Shown here: positions 1 to 8,674 of the stretch, piece by piece
Layout: each line of letters begins with the position of its first letter
How positions within the stretch are numbered: position 1 is the first letter of the stretch
Assembly: GCA_900554415.1 (NCBI GenBank)
Contig: USGU01000001.1
Span: forward strand, 62,001-126,000
DNA: 64,000 bases
From: an uncultured Lachnospiraceae bacterium
Lineage (GTDB): Bacteria; Bacillota; Clostridia; Lachnospirales; Lachnospiraceae
Direction of reading: 5' to 3'
The notes under the pieces: generated by a model
What the model saw: only the letters and a program-made list of their open reading frames with translations
Databases searched by the model: none
What the model was told of the DNA's origin: nothing
Made by a program: the position numbers and the translations under genes

Positions 1-1160
1 AATACCTTCATCAGTTTTGTAACAAGTTCTGAATCCTTCGGAACATATAACAGATGTGCATTTGTCTTTTCACGTACCACAAAACCAGCTTCTGTAATAT
101 GTTTAACTACGCTCGCATCTACTTCTTCTGCTTCTGCATTCTTTGGATAACGAATGTCCAATGTAAATGACATTTCTTTATCATCAAAATGAAGTACACC
201 AAGGTTTAATGAAGTCTCTCCTGTTTCTTCGTCTGTATAATGTACACCTAAAGATTCTCCATGAACTTCTGTTCCAATCTTGTCTAAGATGAAATCCATG
301 TAACGCTGGAAATCTCCGCCAAAATGATTTTCTTTTACTGCATTTAACAGCTTGATTGCAGCATTTACACCCAGTTCAGGAGTGCTTCCATGTGCACTTA
401 ATCCTACTGCTTCTACAATTGTCTTTCCATCTTCTTCTGTAACAGTAATTCCTTCAGTTGGTGTTACATTAAGTTTTCCCTTAACAACCAATTTACACTT
501 TGGTGTAACCACATTTAATGCAAGTCCACCACCAAAATATTCTACTTCGATGTCACCCTTGTCTTTCACATCTCCATAGATAATGAAGTGGGACATTCCT
601 TTTTCGCAGAAAATAAGTGGGAAATCTCCGTCTGGAGTAAAGCCGATAGTTGGCATTTCATAACCATTATTTACATAATAATCTGCACATGAGCATCCAC
701 ATTCTTCATCCGAACCGAATAACACACGGATTCGTCTGTCAATTGGAAGCTGTAAATCACGGATTGCTTTTAATGCATATACTGCACCGATAATTGGGCC
801 TTTATCATCCAGGCATCCGCGTCCCCATAAAATATTGTCATGGATTTCTGCTGCAAATGGCGGATACGTCCAGCCTTCTGCTCCTGCCGGCACTACGTCC
901 ACATGGCCCAATACACCAACCATTTCTTCACCTTCACCGTATTCAATCCATCCCATACGGTTATCTGCATGACCTGTTTTAAATCCGAGTCTTTTTCCTA
1001 ATTCCAGTACATCTGTAAATGCAGCTTTTGGGCCTTCTCCATATGGCGCATCCGGTTTTGCTTCTCCACGTACACTTTCAATGCGCATATTCTGCTGGAT
1101 TGATGCAAGAATCTCATCTTTCATCTCTAAAATCTTGTTGTTTAATGCATCATAACTCAT
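1..1160 (-). CDS. M20 family (PepV-like) metallodipeptidase, 3' end cut by window
   Basis: Zinc-dependent cytosolic dipeptidase of the M20/PepV-Sapep group, releasing amino acids from peptides. I translated the minus strand from the ATG at 1160, which has an AAGGAG site a few bases upstream. The frame stays open to base 1, so the C-terminus is missing. Visible motifs: GHVDVVP near residue 86 (metal-binding His and catalytic Asp), GCLDDKGP near residue 119 (second metal Asp), and DEECGC near residue 153 (catalytic Glu pair). An internal dimerisation (lid) region follows, as in PepV. It is last in a minus-strand run after dtd with an 85-base gap, so co-transcription is possible. The family assignment is firm; the exact peptide preference cannot be read from sequence. 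Confidence 0.9.
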   Translation of the reverse strand, partial: MSYDALNNKILEMKDEILASIQQNMRIESVRGEAKPDAPYGEGPKAAFTDVLELGKRLGFKTGHADNRMGWIEYGEGEEMVGVLGHVDVVPAGAEGWTYPPFAAEIHDNILWGRGCLDDKGPIIGAVYALKAIRDLQLPIDRRIRVLFGSDEECGCSCADYYVNNGYEMPTIGFTPDGDFPLIFCEKGMSHFIIYGDVKDKGDIEVEYFGGGLALNVVTPKCKLVVKGKLNVTPTEGITVTEEDGKTIVEAVGLSAHGSTPELGVNAAIKLLNAVKENHFGGDFQRYMDFILDKIGTEVHGESLGVHYTDEETGETSLNLGVLHFDDKEMSFTLDIRYPKNAEAEEVDASVVKHITEAGFVVREKTNAHLLYVPKDSELVTKLMKV

Positions 1161-1245
1161 GTTTGATTCTCCTTTTCTTATTCTTATTTGATAATTCTTT
1201 TTATGATTTATCATGTTTATAATTTATCATTATGATTTACCCTAT

Positions 1246-1692
1246 TTATAACTTATCAGAATCCAAAACAATTGTGAATGGGCCGTCATTTACCAGGGAT
1301 ACCTTCATATCAGCTCCAAAGCAGCCTCTTGCAACCACTGGAACAGATTTTTTGCATTCATTGATGATGTACTCATACATATCATTTGCCATATCCGGCG
1401 CCCCCGCCTCGATAAAGCTTGGACGGTTTCCTTTTTTGCAGTTTGCATAAAGTGTAAATTGAGAAATCAGTAATAATTGACCATTTACATCTGCAAGTGA
1501 TAAATTGGTTTTTCCATTTTCATCTTCAAAAATACGCAGTCCAACCATCTTTTTAATCATTTTATCTGCAATTTCTTTGGTATCTTCCTGACCTACACCA
1601 ATCAGCACCATAAAGCCTTTGCCGATTTCACCGATTACTTTGCCATCCACCTTCACATTGGCTTCTGTTACTCTCTGAATTACAAACTTCAT
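1246..1692 (-). CDS. dtd: D-aminoacyl-tRNA deacylase
   Basis: Removes D-amino acids (and mischarged glycine) from tRNA, a cytosolic proofreading enzyme of 148 aa, the usual length of DTD. The two family signatures are present: SQFTLYA near residue 77 and the C-terminal NDGPFT, which corresponds to the NxGPxT motif of the active site; the N-terminus (MKFVIQRVTEANVKVDG) is typical. The ATG at 1692 is preceded by an AGAGGAT-type site. A possible promoter lies about 60 bases upstream (1749-1777). The M20 dipeptidase follows on the same strand. Identification is very secure. Confidence 0.96.
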   Translation of the reverse strand: MKFVIQRVTEANVKVDGKVIGEIGKGFMVLIGVGQEDTKEIADKMIKKMVGLRIFEDENGKTNLSLADVNGQLLLISQFTLYANCKKGNRPSFIEAGAPDMANDMYEYIINECKKSVPVVARGCFGADMKVSLVNDGPFTIVLDSDKL

Positions 1693-1748
1693 TTTATCTA
1701 TATCCTCTTTTCTATATAATCTCTTATTTGTACATTCTTACCGGATAT

Positions 1749-1777
1749 ATCTTACCATTTTAGAACAGGATGGGCAA
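1749..1777 (-). promoter_or_regulatory. possible sigma-A promoter for dtd
   Basis: On the minus strand TTGCCC (1772-1777), 17 bases, then TAAGAT (1749-1754). The -35 keeps the TTG core and the -10 matches four of six positions. It is placed about 55 bases before the dtd start codon. No other candidate was seen in the gap between the two genes. Confidence 0.35.
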
Positions 1778-1849
1778 TCGTTTCTTGTAATTTTCTAGTA
1801 TATAAAATTCTCTTTCCCAAGTATAAATATCATCACAATTTCACGATAC

Positions 1850-1871
1850 AAAAGGGCGGATTACTCCGCCC
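1850..1871 (-). terminator. intrinsic terminator after the cytidylate-kinase-like gene
   Basis: A 7-bp GC-rich stem, GGGCGGA (1854-1860) with TCCGCCC (1865-1871), closes a four-base loop. On the minus strand it is followed by TTTTG. It lies 45 bases past the stop codon of the gene ending at 1916. The T-run is short, so efficiency may be partial. Confidence 0.7.
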
Positions 1872-1915
1872 CATTTAATGTCTGATATTATAACCATATT
1901 TTTTAAAAACCTGAA

Positions 1916-2560
1916 TTATAAAACAACTTTTCCTGCCGCTTCACATCTTGCAAGCACATCTTTGATTGCTTCTACTGTACCATCAATTCCTAACTTAGCA
2001 CTGTTCAGGCTGAGATCATAACTTTCTACATCGCCCCATTTTTTATTGGTATAATAGTTATAATAGCTTGCTCTCTTTTTATCCTGTTTGATGATTAAAT
2101 CTTTTGCCTTAGCATCAGTTGAATCTGTATCTCTTGCTACCCTGCGGATACGACTTTCCAAATCTGCATGGATAAATACATTTAACACATTGTCATAGGA
2201 CTCCAGCGCATAATCTGCACAACGTCCTACCAATACACATGGACCTTCCTCTGCAATTTTCTTAATTGCTTCGAACTGCGCCAGAAATACCTTATGATTC
2301 AAAGGCATATCTGTATATGTACTAGAAGAATATCCCATAGAATATGTATCCATTACCAGCGAATACAAAAAGCTGCTGGTTGGTTTCTCATCATGAGTTT
2401 CAAACAATTCTTTGCAGATTCCACTGTCTTTCGATGCTCTTTCCAACATCTCTTTATCATAAAATCCGATTTCCAAATCCTTTGCCAGTTTTATACCAAT
2501 TTCTCTTCCACCGCTTCCAAACTGGCGTCCTATTGTAATAATCATATTTGTTTTACTCAT
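1916..2560 (-). CDS. cytidylate kinase-like family protein
   Basis: A P-loop nucleoside-monophosphate-kinase-like protein of the AAK26 family, widespread in Clostridia and distinct from the true Cmk found at 60595-61251. The N-terminus ITIGRQFGSGGREIG is the signature glycine-rich loop; a later RKxxYYNYYT-like segment around residue 165 is also typical. The substrate is not established for the family. I chose the ATG at 2560, 10 bases after AAGGAG; the ATG at 2566 (spacing 4) is an equal alternative, while the upstream start at 2587 precedes the ribosome site and is rejected. The gene has its own promoter with a perfect inverted repeat at the predicted start of transcription, and its own terminator. 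Confidence 0.85.
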   Translation of the reverse strand: MSKTNMIITIGRQFGSGGREIGIKLAKDLEIGFYDKEMLERASKDSGICKELFETHDEKPTSSFLYSLVMDTYSMGYSSSTYTDMPLNHKVFLAQFEAIKKIAEEGPCVLVGRCADYALESYDNVLNVFIHADLESRIRRVARDTDSTDAKAKDLIIKQDKKRASYYNYYTNKKWGDVESYDLSLNSAKLGIDGTVEAIKDVLARCEAAGKVVL

Positions 2561-2580
2561 AATCATCACGCTCCTTATCA

Positions 2581-2603
2581 TGTACATAAATATAATATGT
2601 ACA
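2581..2603. promoter_or_regulatory. perfect inverted repeat, operator-like, in leader of the kinase-like gene
   Basis: TGTACATA (2581-2588), seven A/T bases, TATGTACA (2596-2603). The arms are exactly complementary. The repeat begins at the predicted transcription start and ends four bases before the ribosome binding site (2571-2577). It could therefore be a repressor operator or a 5' mRNA hairpin. Confidence 0.55.
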
Positions 2604-2608
2604 GATAT

Positions 2609-2637
2609 ATTATAGCTTATAATGAGATAAATGTATA
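2609..2637 (-). promoter_or_regulatory. promoter for the cytidylate-kinase-like gene
   Basis: Minus strand: TATACA (2632-2637), 17 bases, TATAAT (2609-2614). The -10 is a perfect consensus and the -35 matches four of six. Transcription would start near 2602, inside the inverted repeat at 2581-2603. Confidence 0.55.
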
Positions 2638-2673
2638 TAAATTTACGTTTTTTTATTTAATTTTTCTCAAATT

Positions 2674-3591
2674 TTAATTTCGTCTTAACTTTTGAAGCAA
2701 TTTTTCAAAGTATTCAGGAAGTGGCGCATCTATCTCCAGATATTCTCCTGTCCTTGGATGGGTAATTCCAAGGATCTTCGCATGAAGCGTCTGCCCCTGC
2801 AATTCCGGAAACGGACATTTCTGCGGCCCATATACACGGTCACCAAGCAATGGATGATGAATACTTGCCATGTGCACCCTGATTTGGTGTGTTCTTCCGG
2901 TCTCTAATCTGCAGGCAATATAGGTATAATTTCCAAACCGTTCCAACACTTCATAATGTGTAACCGCTTCTCTACCATTTTGAGGATTGACACACATTTT
3001 TTTCCGTTCCGTAGGATGCCGGCCAATCGGTTCATTTATGGTTCCACTGTCTTCTTTGATATTTCCATGCACAATTGCATGATACACCCGTTTTATAGAA
3101 TGTACCTTTAGCTGCTCTGCCAGATTCTGATGTGCAAAATCATTTTTACAGACCAGAAGGGAACCTGTTGTATCCATGTCAATACGATGAACAATTCCCG
3201 GACGCATAACACCATTAATTCCTGACAGACAATCTCCACAATAATACATCAGTGCATTTACCAGCGTTCCACTGTAATGTCCTGCAGCCGGATGAACAAC
3301 CATTCCCTTCGGTTTATTTACAATCAGAATATCATCATCTTCATATAAAATATCCAATGGAATGTTTTCCGGCACAATATCCGGTGCTGTAAGGTCTGGA
3401 ATCGTCACCTGAATCCATTCATCATAGCTCAGTTTGTAATTTGCCTTTACTACTTTTCCATCAACCTTTACATGTCCATCTTTAATGAGTTTCTGCACAT
3501 AAGAGCGCGATAACTCTTCCATCTGAACAGACAAGAATTTATCAATTCGTTCGTTCGTTTCTGTTTCTACTTGAAATTCCTGAATCTTCAT
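2674..3591 (-). CDS. RluD-type 23S rRNA pseudouridine synthase
   Basis: Isomerises uridines in large-subunit rRNA to pseudouridine. 305 aa, typical of the RluA/RluD/YlyB group. An N-terminal S4 RNA-binding domain covers about residues 14-75 (RIDKFLSVQ to GKVVKANYK). The catalytic domain holds GIVHRIDMDTTG near residue 130, the HRxD motif with the catalytic aspartate, and RTHQIRVHMA near residue 232. The ATG at 3591 follows an AAAGG site. It lies 17 bases after lspA, the same lspA-ylyB pairing seen in Bacillus, and is the last gene of the division/envelope cluster. Which uridines are modified cannot be told from sequence alone. Confidence 0.93.
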   Translation of the reverse strand: MKIQEFQVETETNERIDKFLSVQMEELSRSYVQKLIKDGHVKVDGKVVKANYKLSYDEWIQVTIPDLTAPDIVPENIPLDILYEDDDILIVNKPKGMVVHPAAGHYSGTLVNALMYYCGDCLSGINGVMRPGIVHRIDMDTTGSLLVCKNDFAHQNLAEQLKVHSIKRVYHAIVHGNIKEDSGTINEPIGRHPTERKKMCVNPQNGREAVTHYEVLERFGNYTYIACRLETGRTHQIRVHMASIHHPLLGDRVYGPQKCPFPELQGQTLHAKILGITHPRTGEYLEIDAPLPEYFEKLLQKLRRN

Positions 3592-3608
3592 GAATTCTAC
3601 CTTTTCTT

Positions 3609-4124
3609 TTACTTTTTCTTTTTTGACGTATAGACTGCCAAGTCCTCTTCTTTGTATACAAAGAGTATCAGTACAGCCAGAACCGCAAAGCTGACCGTCA
3701 CATAAATATCTGCCACATTAAAAATCGGAAAATCAATTAAACTGAAATAAAAGAAATCAACCACAAATCCCCGGACCATCCGGTCTATAAAATTTCCGAT
3801 TGCTCCAGCAAGCAAAAATACAAGTGTAATCTTCATTGGTAAAAATTTCTTATCCCTTGGAGTCCGCCAAAAGCATGTAACAATCACTACTGCCATAATA
3901 ATGGTAATGCACACGAAAAAAAACTGCTGATTTTGTAAAATTCCAAAAGCCGCACCTCGATTTTCCAAATAATGAAGTTCAAATACACCCTCCCATAGAA
4001 CAAACGGCTCATTTCCCTTTAACTGCCTAAGTGCAAGCAATTTTGTAAACTGGTCAAAAGCAGTCAGAACGATTACAGCCAAAATCGCCCAAATGTACTC
4101 CTTGGTTTTCGTATTTTTTCCCAT
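3609..4124 (-). CDS. lspA: lipoprotein signal peptidase II
   Basis: Aspartyl membrane peptidase that cleaves the signal peptide of prolipoproteins after lipidation; its substrates would include lipoproteins in this window such as the carboxypeptidase at 8987 and the sugar-binding protein at 32006. About 171 aa with four predicted membrane helices. The catalytic pair is visible in GNFIDRMVRG and VVDFFYF, and the conserved ENRGAAFG loop precedes them. Two adjacent ATGs occur; I chose the second (4124) because its spacing from GAGGAG is 6 bases rather than 3. It sits between ylmH and the pseudouridine synthase in a tight operon. Confidence 0.95.
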   Translation of the reverse strand: MGKNTKTKEYIWAILAVIVLTAFDQFTKLLALRQLKGNEPFVLWEGVFELHYLENRGAAFGILQNQQFFFVCITIIMAVVIVTCFWRTPRDKKFLPMKITLVFLLAGAIGNFIDRMVRGFVVDFFYFSLIDFPIFNVADIYVTVSFAVLAVLILFVYKEEDLAVYTSKKKK

Positions 4125-4139
4125 CATGTTCTCCTCTTT

Positions 4140-4916
4140 TTACACATATTTATACAATTCGATACAATATCGTCCCTTTTTGGTCTGAGATACAATTTCT
4201 TTAAACTGGAATCTGCCCATTCCACGGACAGAAATAATATCATCATCCTTCACGCGGTACGCATTGCTGGTAATCAGTTTTCCGTTTACATATACTCTGC
4301 CGCCCTCAATAAGAGGTGTCAGCTTACTTCTGGACGACTGAAAAGCAAGCGACAACAAAGCATCCAGCCGTACCGACGGGACAGTTCCCTTAATCACTTC
4401 AAATTTCGGTTCATACACAAAATCTGCAGAAGCCTCTATAGATGGAAGTACCACCGTATGACGCACCTTTACCAGTTCTTTTACCAAAAAGTCTGCCATG
4501 GATTCATGTACAAATACATACGCAGTCTTTTCCTGTACCAGGATATCTCCAATTTTTGTACGTTCAATTCCCAAATTCAAAAGTGCTCCCAGATAATCTC
4601 TATGCCCTAGTTTCTCTGCAAATTTTGAATGAACCGGTGTAATCTTCAGAATCTGCATAGGATACATCTGATGTATTTCTTCTTCCTCCATATACATAGA
4701 AAAAGCATCAGGTAGAAATGCAGCCATCTGACGCTCGGATTGAGTATACCCGCCAAAGGTTCGGTACGGAACCGGAAATAAATCCTTTGGCGTAGTATGT
4801 AAAATATTAAGTTCATTCAAATTCAGGAAATCTGAGTAAGTTGCAATTCCACGCTGATAAGCTGTATTGGATAATTCTACAAAACGCTTACGCAACAAAG
4901 TCTCTTCTTTTTCCAT
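4140..4916 (-). CDS. ylmH: YlmH-type S4-domain RNA-binding protein
   Basis: 258 aa, the size and architecture of YlmH: an N-terminal domain of the photosystem II S4 protein type and a C-terminal S4 RNA-binding domain (about residues 180-245, RLDALLSLAF to GKLITSNAYRV). In Bacillus, YlmH binds stalled 50S-peptidyl-tRNA complexes and contributes to ribosome rescue; that function is family knowledge, not visible here. The gene lies between sepF and lspA, as in the division-linked ylm cluster of Firmicutes, but ylmG, divIVA and ileS are absent from this copy of the cluster. The ATG at 4916 has a GGTGG-type site. Confidence 0.9.
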   Translation of the reverse strand: MEKEETLLRKRFVELSNTAYQRGIATYSDFLNLNELNILHTTPKDLFPVPYRTFGGYTQSERQMAAFLPDAFSMYMEEEEIHQMYPMQILKITPVHSKFAEKLGHRDYLGALLNLGIERTKIGDILVQEKTAYVFVHESMADFLVKELVKVRHTVVLPSIEASADFVYEPKFEVIKGTVPSVRLDALLSLAFQSSRSKLTPLIEGGRVYVNGKLITSNAYRVKDDDIISVRGMGRFQFKEIVSQTKKGRYCIELYKYV

Positions 4917-4952
4917 TCTTGTTTCCCACCATATTGAAAACCGACTGTCAGC

Positions 4953-5495
4953 TTAGTAACGATTCTGGATTGCCGGTGCACCTAAAGAGGAACCAAGTAA
5001 ATCCTGTAAATCACCAGAAATATCTACATTTGCAGGAGTAACAAGGAAAATACTGTTAGAGATTTTCTGAAGGTTACCATCAATTGCAAATGTTGCACCG
5101 GAAATAAAGTCAATAATTCTCTGTGCATCTTCCAAATCCAGACCTTCCAGATTCAAAATTACAGTACGTCCTCCAAGAAGCGTTTCTGTGATTTCTCTGC
5201 TGTCTTCCATATTATTTGGCTTAATTACACATACTTCCATTGCTGGAGCACTCCTTCTTGCCGGCTGACGCATCGGTGTAACCTTGCTGTTATTTGCACG
5301 TCCGCTTCTCTTCGGCTCATATTCTTCTTCCTCTTCATCCATATCATAAGACGGCTTCTCTCTCTTGAAGAGTCCCTTTTTTGGCTTTTCCTCTTCGTAA
5401 TCGTCGTCAAAATCATCATCTTCAAAGAAATCGTCATCATCATACTCATCATCTGATAATTTGATTACATCCAAAAACTTATCTAAAACACCCAT
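4953..5495 (-). CDS. sepF: cell division protein SepF
   Basis: FtsZ-bundling protein that tethers the Z ring to the membrane. 180 aa. The N-terminal 30 residues form the membrane-anchor/linker start, followed by a strikingly acidic stretch (about residues 16-38, mostly Asp and Glu) and a basic Arg/Lys-rich linker to about residue 85. The conserved SepF core runs from about residue 86 (VCVIKPNNM) to 172 and includes GGRTVILNLEG and the FLVTPANVDISG segment. The ATG at 5495 follows AGGAG with a 9-base spacer. It is flanked by yggS and ylmH, the usual order. Confidence 0.95.
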   Translation of the reverse strand: MGVLDKFLDVIKLSDDEYDDDDFFEDDDFDDDYEEEKPKKGLFKREKPSYDMDEEEEEYEPKRSGRANNSKVTPMRQPARRSAPAMEVCVIKPNNMEDSREITETLLGGRTVILNLEGLDLEDAQRIIDFISGATFAIDGNLQKISNSIFLVTPANVDISGDLQDLLGSSLGAPAIQNRY

Positions 5496-5527
5496 TTTTT
5501 TACACTCCTATCTGTTGTACAATTAAT

Positions 5528-6220
5528 CTACTGAATATAATTTCGCCTGCCAAAAATCGCGGTTCCCACGCGAACCATTGTTGCACCTTCTTCAATCGCA
5601 ACTTCAAAATCATTGGTCATCCCCATCGAAAGAACACTCGTATTAACATTATTCACTCTTTTCTTTGCAATGTCAACAGATAATTTTTTTAAGTTAGCAA
5701 AATGTTTACGATTTTCTTCCGGATTTTCTACAAATGGTGCAATCGTCATCAATCCTTGCACCCTGATGTTTTGAAATCTTACAATTTCATCTACGAAATC
5801 CATCACATCTTCCGACATCAATCCAAACTTTGTATCTTCTTTTGCCATATTAACTTCTAACAGAACGTTTACAATAACACCTTTTTTAGCAGCCTCTTTG
5901 TCAATTTCTTCTGCCAGACGGATGGAATCTACCGAATGAATCATATCTACTTTATCAACGATATATTTCACCTTATTTCTCTGCAGATGTCCAATCATCT
6001 GCCAGTGAATATCTTTCGGCATTACTTCATACTTGTCCACCAACTCCTGTACTTTATTTTCACCAAAATATCTGGAGCCTGCTTCATAAGCCTCCTGCAG
6101 CATTTCGACTGGCTTTGTCTTACTGACCGATACTAATGTTACTTCTTCCCGTTTTCTTCCGGAACGTTCACATGCTGCGGCAATTCTTTTTTCTACATCC
6201 TGTAAATTTTCTGTTATCAT
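5528..6220 (-). CDS. YggS family PLP homeostasis protein
   Basis: Single-domain alanine-racemase-fold protein that binds pyridoxal phosphate and helps keep cellular PLP in balance; it has no known catalytic reaction. 230 aa, the usual length. The PLP lysine is in SVSKTKP near residue 34, and the C-terminal SMGMTNDFEVAIEEGATMVRVGTAIFG is the phosphate-binding signature region (read as SMGMTNDFE and VRVGTAIFG). The start ATG follows AAGGAG, which overlaps the end of the upstream HlyD-like gene, so translation is probably coupled. Equivalent to ylmE next to sepF in Bacillus. Confidence 0.94.
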   Translation of the reverse strand: MITENLQDVEKRIAAACERSGRKREEVTLVSVSKTKPVEMLQEAYEAGSRYFGENKVQELVDKYEVMPKDIHWQMIGHLQRNKVKYIVDKVDMIHSVDSIRLAEEIDKEAAKKGVIVNVLLEVNMAKEDTKFGLMSEDVMDFVDEIVRFQNIRVQGLMTIAPFVENPEENRKHFANLKKLSVDIAKKRVNNVNTSVLSMGMTNDFEVAIEEGATMVRVGTAIFGRRNYIQ

Positions 6221-6232
6221 GCTTCCATCTCC

Positions 6233-7645
6233 TTATTGACTGATAATGTCATTTTCCTGAACTGTACTTCCATCTAATGCAATGTGGTCATAATTGGATA
6301 AACCATATTTGTTTCCTTCTTCGATAATATAGTATTCTTCACTTTCGCACAAAATCTTTACCTGCGTAAATACTGCATATCCTTTGTTAATATTATAAAC
6401 ACCCTGTAATACGGTTTTCTCAGACAATGTCATTGTCTCTGTAGATTCCGGCTTTACAAGGATATCTCCATCCTGAAGCTGGCCTTTTCTTAAATAAACA
6501 AGCCCATTTTCTATGTCACGGCTGAAAATACTGGTTTCTACAAACTCTACTGTCCCTTTTTTTGCATTCTGACGCAGGACACCGGTACTTGAAGTAGAAC
6601 CGCCGCCAGTCAGATAGTCCTCTGGTACTGCATAAAATTCCTGCTCTGCAACTGCCGATTTCGGAATCTTAAGTCCTGATTCATCCTCCAGAATCACTTC
6701 CACATCCAAATATCTGTCATCCACATAACGGATCATAGAATCTGATAAACTGATACATCCATATGCATCATCTGCTCCTGAATGATAGATTTTCAGATTT
6801 CCCCATACTGTCTGGTCATCTTTAACAAAACGTAGTTTAACATATTTACTTTCTTTATCTCCCATTGCATCCAGAAAATAATTTTCCATATCCTTTGAAA
6901 GCTTGATAACCAATGTCCAGTCCTCACTGGTAACCAAACGATATACTGGATCTCCGGCTTTTACCTGTGTATTATTTACCAATGACATTTTAGTATAATT
7001 GCTCTTGGTAAGCTCTGTATCTGTCACATCACCGGCCTTTAATCCCTCATACCCATCAACAGAATAACAAATAATCCCATCATCTGTTGATGTATATGTC
7101 GATGCACCATTTCCGGCTTCAGTTCCCAATAACTCATTTAATCTTGCAACCCGGTTCTGGGTTGTATTATTCTGCAAAACGGTACTGGTTTCATCCCGAA
7201 GCGTCTTAACTGACTGAAATTCATTCCGGTTAAAACTGTCATTAAATCCTTGTACTTTCTGCAACAGACTGCTCCAATTATCTGTTCCAAGATTTACTTC
7301 ATCATTAGAATCCTGTGCACTGTCATTTAAAATAGCATCTGCCGTAAGTACATACACATTTTTTCCTGTTGCCACTTTCTTTCCCGACTCAAAGAAATAA
7401 TTCACATATCCATCTTTTTCTGCGCGAACCACATTTTCTTCCCGCAACGCAATTCCGGTAAAAGAAGTATCTTTCAGGATACTGCCCTCACGTACTTCAT
7501 AAACAGCTGTCTTGCTCTTGGAGAGATACAGAATGATTGTAACAATCAAATAAAAAAAGATAACTCCAAATAAAACAACACCGATATTTAAATGTGGTTT
7601 TTTCTTATACTTTTTAATGCTGACGATATCTTTATTCTCAGCCAT
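6233..7645 (-). CDS. HlyD-like membrane protein of the sepF cluster
   Basis: A 470-aa protein with one N-terminal membrane helix (about residues 20-42 after a basic KKYKKKP stretch) and a long extracytoplasmic part. The latter has paired lipoyl/barrel-sandwich-like segments (for example RAEKDGYVNYF near residue 76 and DDGIICYSVDGYEG near residue 188), as in HlyD/secretion adaptor proteins. No partner ABC transporter or outer-membrane factor is present, and the organism is a monoderm, so it is unlikely to act as a classical efflux adaptor. Its place between a radical SAM gene and yggS-sepF suggests a link to division or the envelope (inference). I moved the start from 7660 to the ATG at 7645 because GGGAGG lies seven bases before it. 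Confidence 0.75.
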   Translation of the reverse strand: MAENKDIVSIKKYKKKPHLNIGVVLFGVIFFYLIVTIILYLSKSKTAVYEVREGSILKDTSFTGIALREENVVRAEKDGYVNYFFESGKKVATGKNVYVLTADAILNDSAQDSNDEVNLGTDNWSSLLQKVQGFNDSFNRNEFQSVKTLRDETSTVLQNNTTQNRVARLNELLGTEAGNGASTYTSTDDGIICYSVDGYEGLKAGDVTDTELTKSNYTKMSLVNNTQVKAGDPVYRLVTSEDWTLVIKLSKDMENYFLDAMGDKESKYVKLRFVKDDQTVWGNLKIYHSGADDAYGCISLSDSMIRYVDDRYLDVEVILEDESGLKIPKSAVAEQEFYAVPEDYLTGGGSTSSTGVLRQNAKKGTVEFVETSIFSRDIENGLVYLRKGQLQDGDILVKPESTETMTLSEKTVLQGVYNINKGYAVFTQVKILCESEEYYIIEEGNKYGLSNYDHIALDGSTVQENDIISQ

Positions 7646-7663
7646 GAAAAGACCTCCCAATTT

Positions 7664-8602
7664 CTATTTCAATCTGCCAAGTGCTGCACCGTTTAAATAA
7701 TGGCATTCTTTTCCCTGGTAATGATTTTCTGTTTCCATTTTTTGAAGAAGTTCATCCTTCAATTTCCACCAGCTGCATCCCCAGTTAGAAAACACAGCAT
7801 CTTTTTCCGGGACACGCGAAAACAAACGTTCCACTGCAATTGTCTCAGGAATCTGCTCTAAAAATGTAATCACTCTTTCAAAATATTCTTCTTTGGAGCA
7901 TAAAGCAATCTCCCCTGCCTGATACCATTCATATAATCTTGTATCAGGTGAAATATAAAGTGAATGAAGCTTCACAATATCCACACCTAATGCAGTGAGA
8001 ATTCTTGCTGTTTCCCTTGCATCCACAAGTGTATCTCCAGGGAGATTTAATATGACATGGGTACAAATTTGAAAACCTGTATATTGCTTTATCATAAGAA
8101 CAGCATCAATAAATTCTGCCAGTCCATGTCCCCTGTCTATTTTCTCAAGCGTGTGATAATTAGCTGTCTGAAGTCCAAGTTCTACAGTCATTTCAATCCC
8201 GGCTCGTTCTCTTAGCTCCTGCATAACATTCAGATAATCTTTCGTAATACAATCCGGTCTTGTAGAAACAGAAATTTCTACAATATCAGGAAATGCAGCA
8301 GCTTCCTGAAGATACATGCGAAATTCTTCAACTGGCAAAAACGTATTGGTATAATTCTGAAAATACGCAATATATTTACCAGCATGATATTTACGTGCAA
8401 TCAATTCCCGCGTTTTTTCAAGTTGTTTCGTTACACCATTTGATGAAGCCATTGCCTCAAATCCCGTCCCTGCACCGGCACAGAACGCACAGCCTCTTCC
8501 ATCCATTCGATTTGGGCAGGTAACCGGAAGATTAATCGGTAATTTGTATACTTTTTCTCCATATTTTTGTTTTAGATAATCTGAATATGCATAATATAAC
8601 AT
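7664..8602 (-). CDS. TIGR01212/YtqA-type radical SAM protein
   Basis: A 312-aa radical S-adenosylmethionine protein of the YhcC/YtqA family. The iron-sulfur cluster motif is seen as CPNRMDGRGCAFC near residue 29 (CX8CX2C variant, with the last two cysteines spaced by two residues). Strand motifs of the barrel follow (ISVSTRPDCI near 110, ELGLQTAN near 143, HVILNLPGD near 180). Members of this family are reported in tRNA modification context but the substrate here is unknown. The ATG at 8602 follows AGGAAA. It is the first gene of the division/envelope run and is divergent from the DUF378 gene 72 bases away. Confidence 0.85.
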   Translation of the reverse strand: MLYYAYSDYLKQKYGEKVYKLPINLPVTCPNRMDGRGCAFCAGAGTGFEAMASSNGVTKQLEKTRELIARKYHAGKYIAYFQNYTNTFLPVEEFRMYLQEAAAFPDIVEISVSTRPDCITKDYLNVMQELRERAGIEMTVELGLQTANYHTLEKIDRGHGLAEFIDAVLMIKQYTGFQICTHVILNLPGDTLVDARETARILTALGVDIVKLHSLYISPDTRLYEWYQAGEIALCSKEEYFERVITFLEQIPETIAVERLFSRVPEKDAVFSNWGCSWWKLKDELLQKMETENHYQGKECHYLNGAALGRLK

Positions 8603-8674
8603 TTTTCTTTTCCTGAATAAATAAATATTTTCGGTACATACTATTTTTGAGATTAAACAAGGAGGAACACAAAC

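Noticed and set aside
5225..5452. Met-rich minus-strand frame inside sepF
   Set aside because: Out-of-frame reading of the GAT/GAA-rich acidic stretch of SepF.
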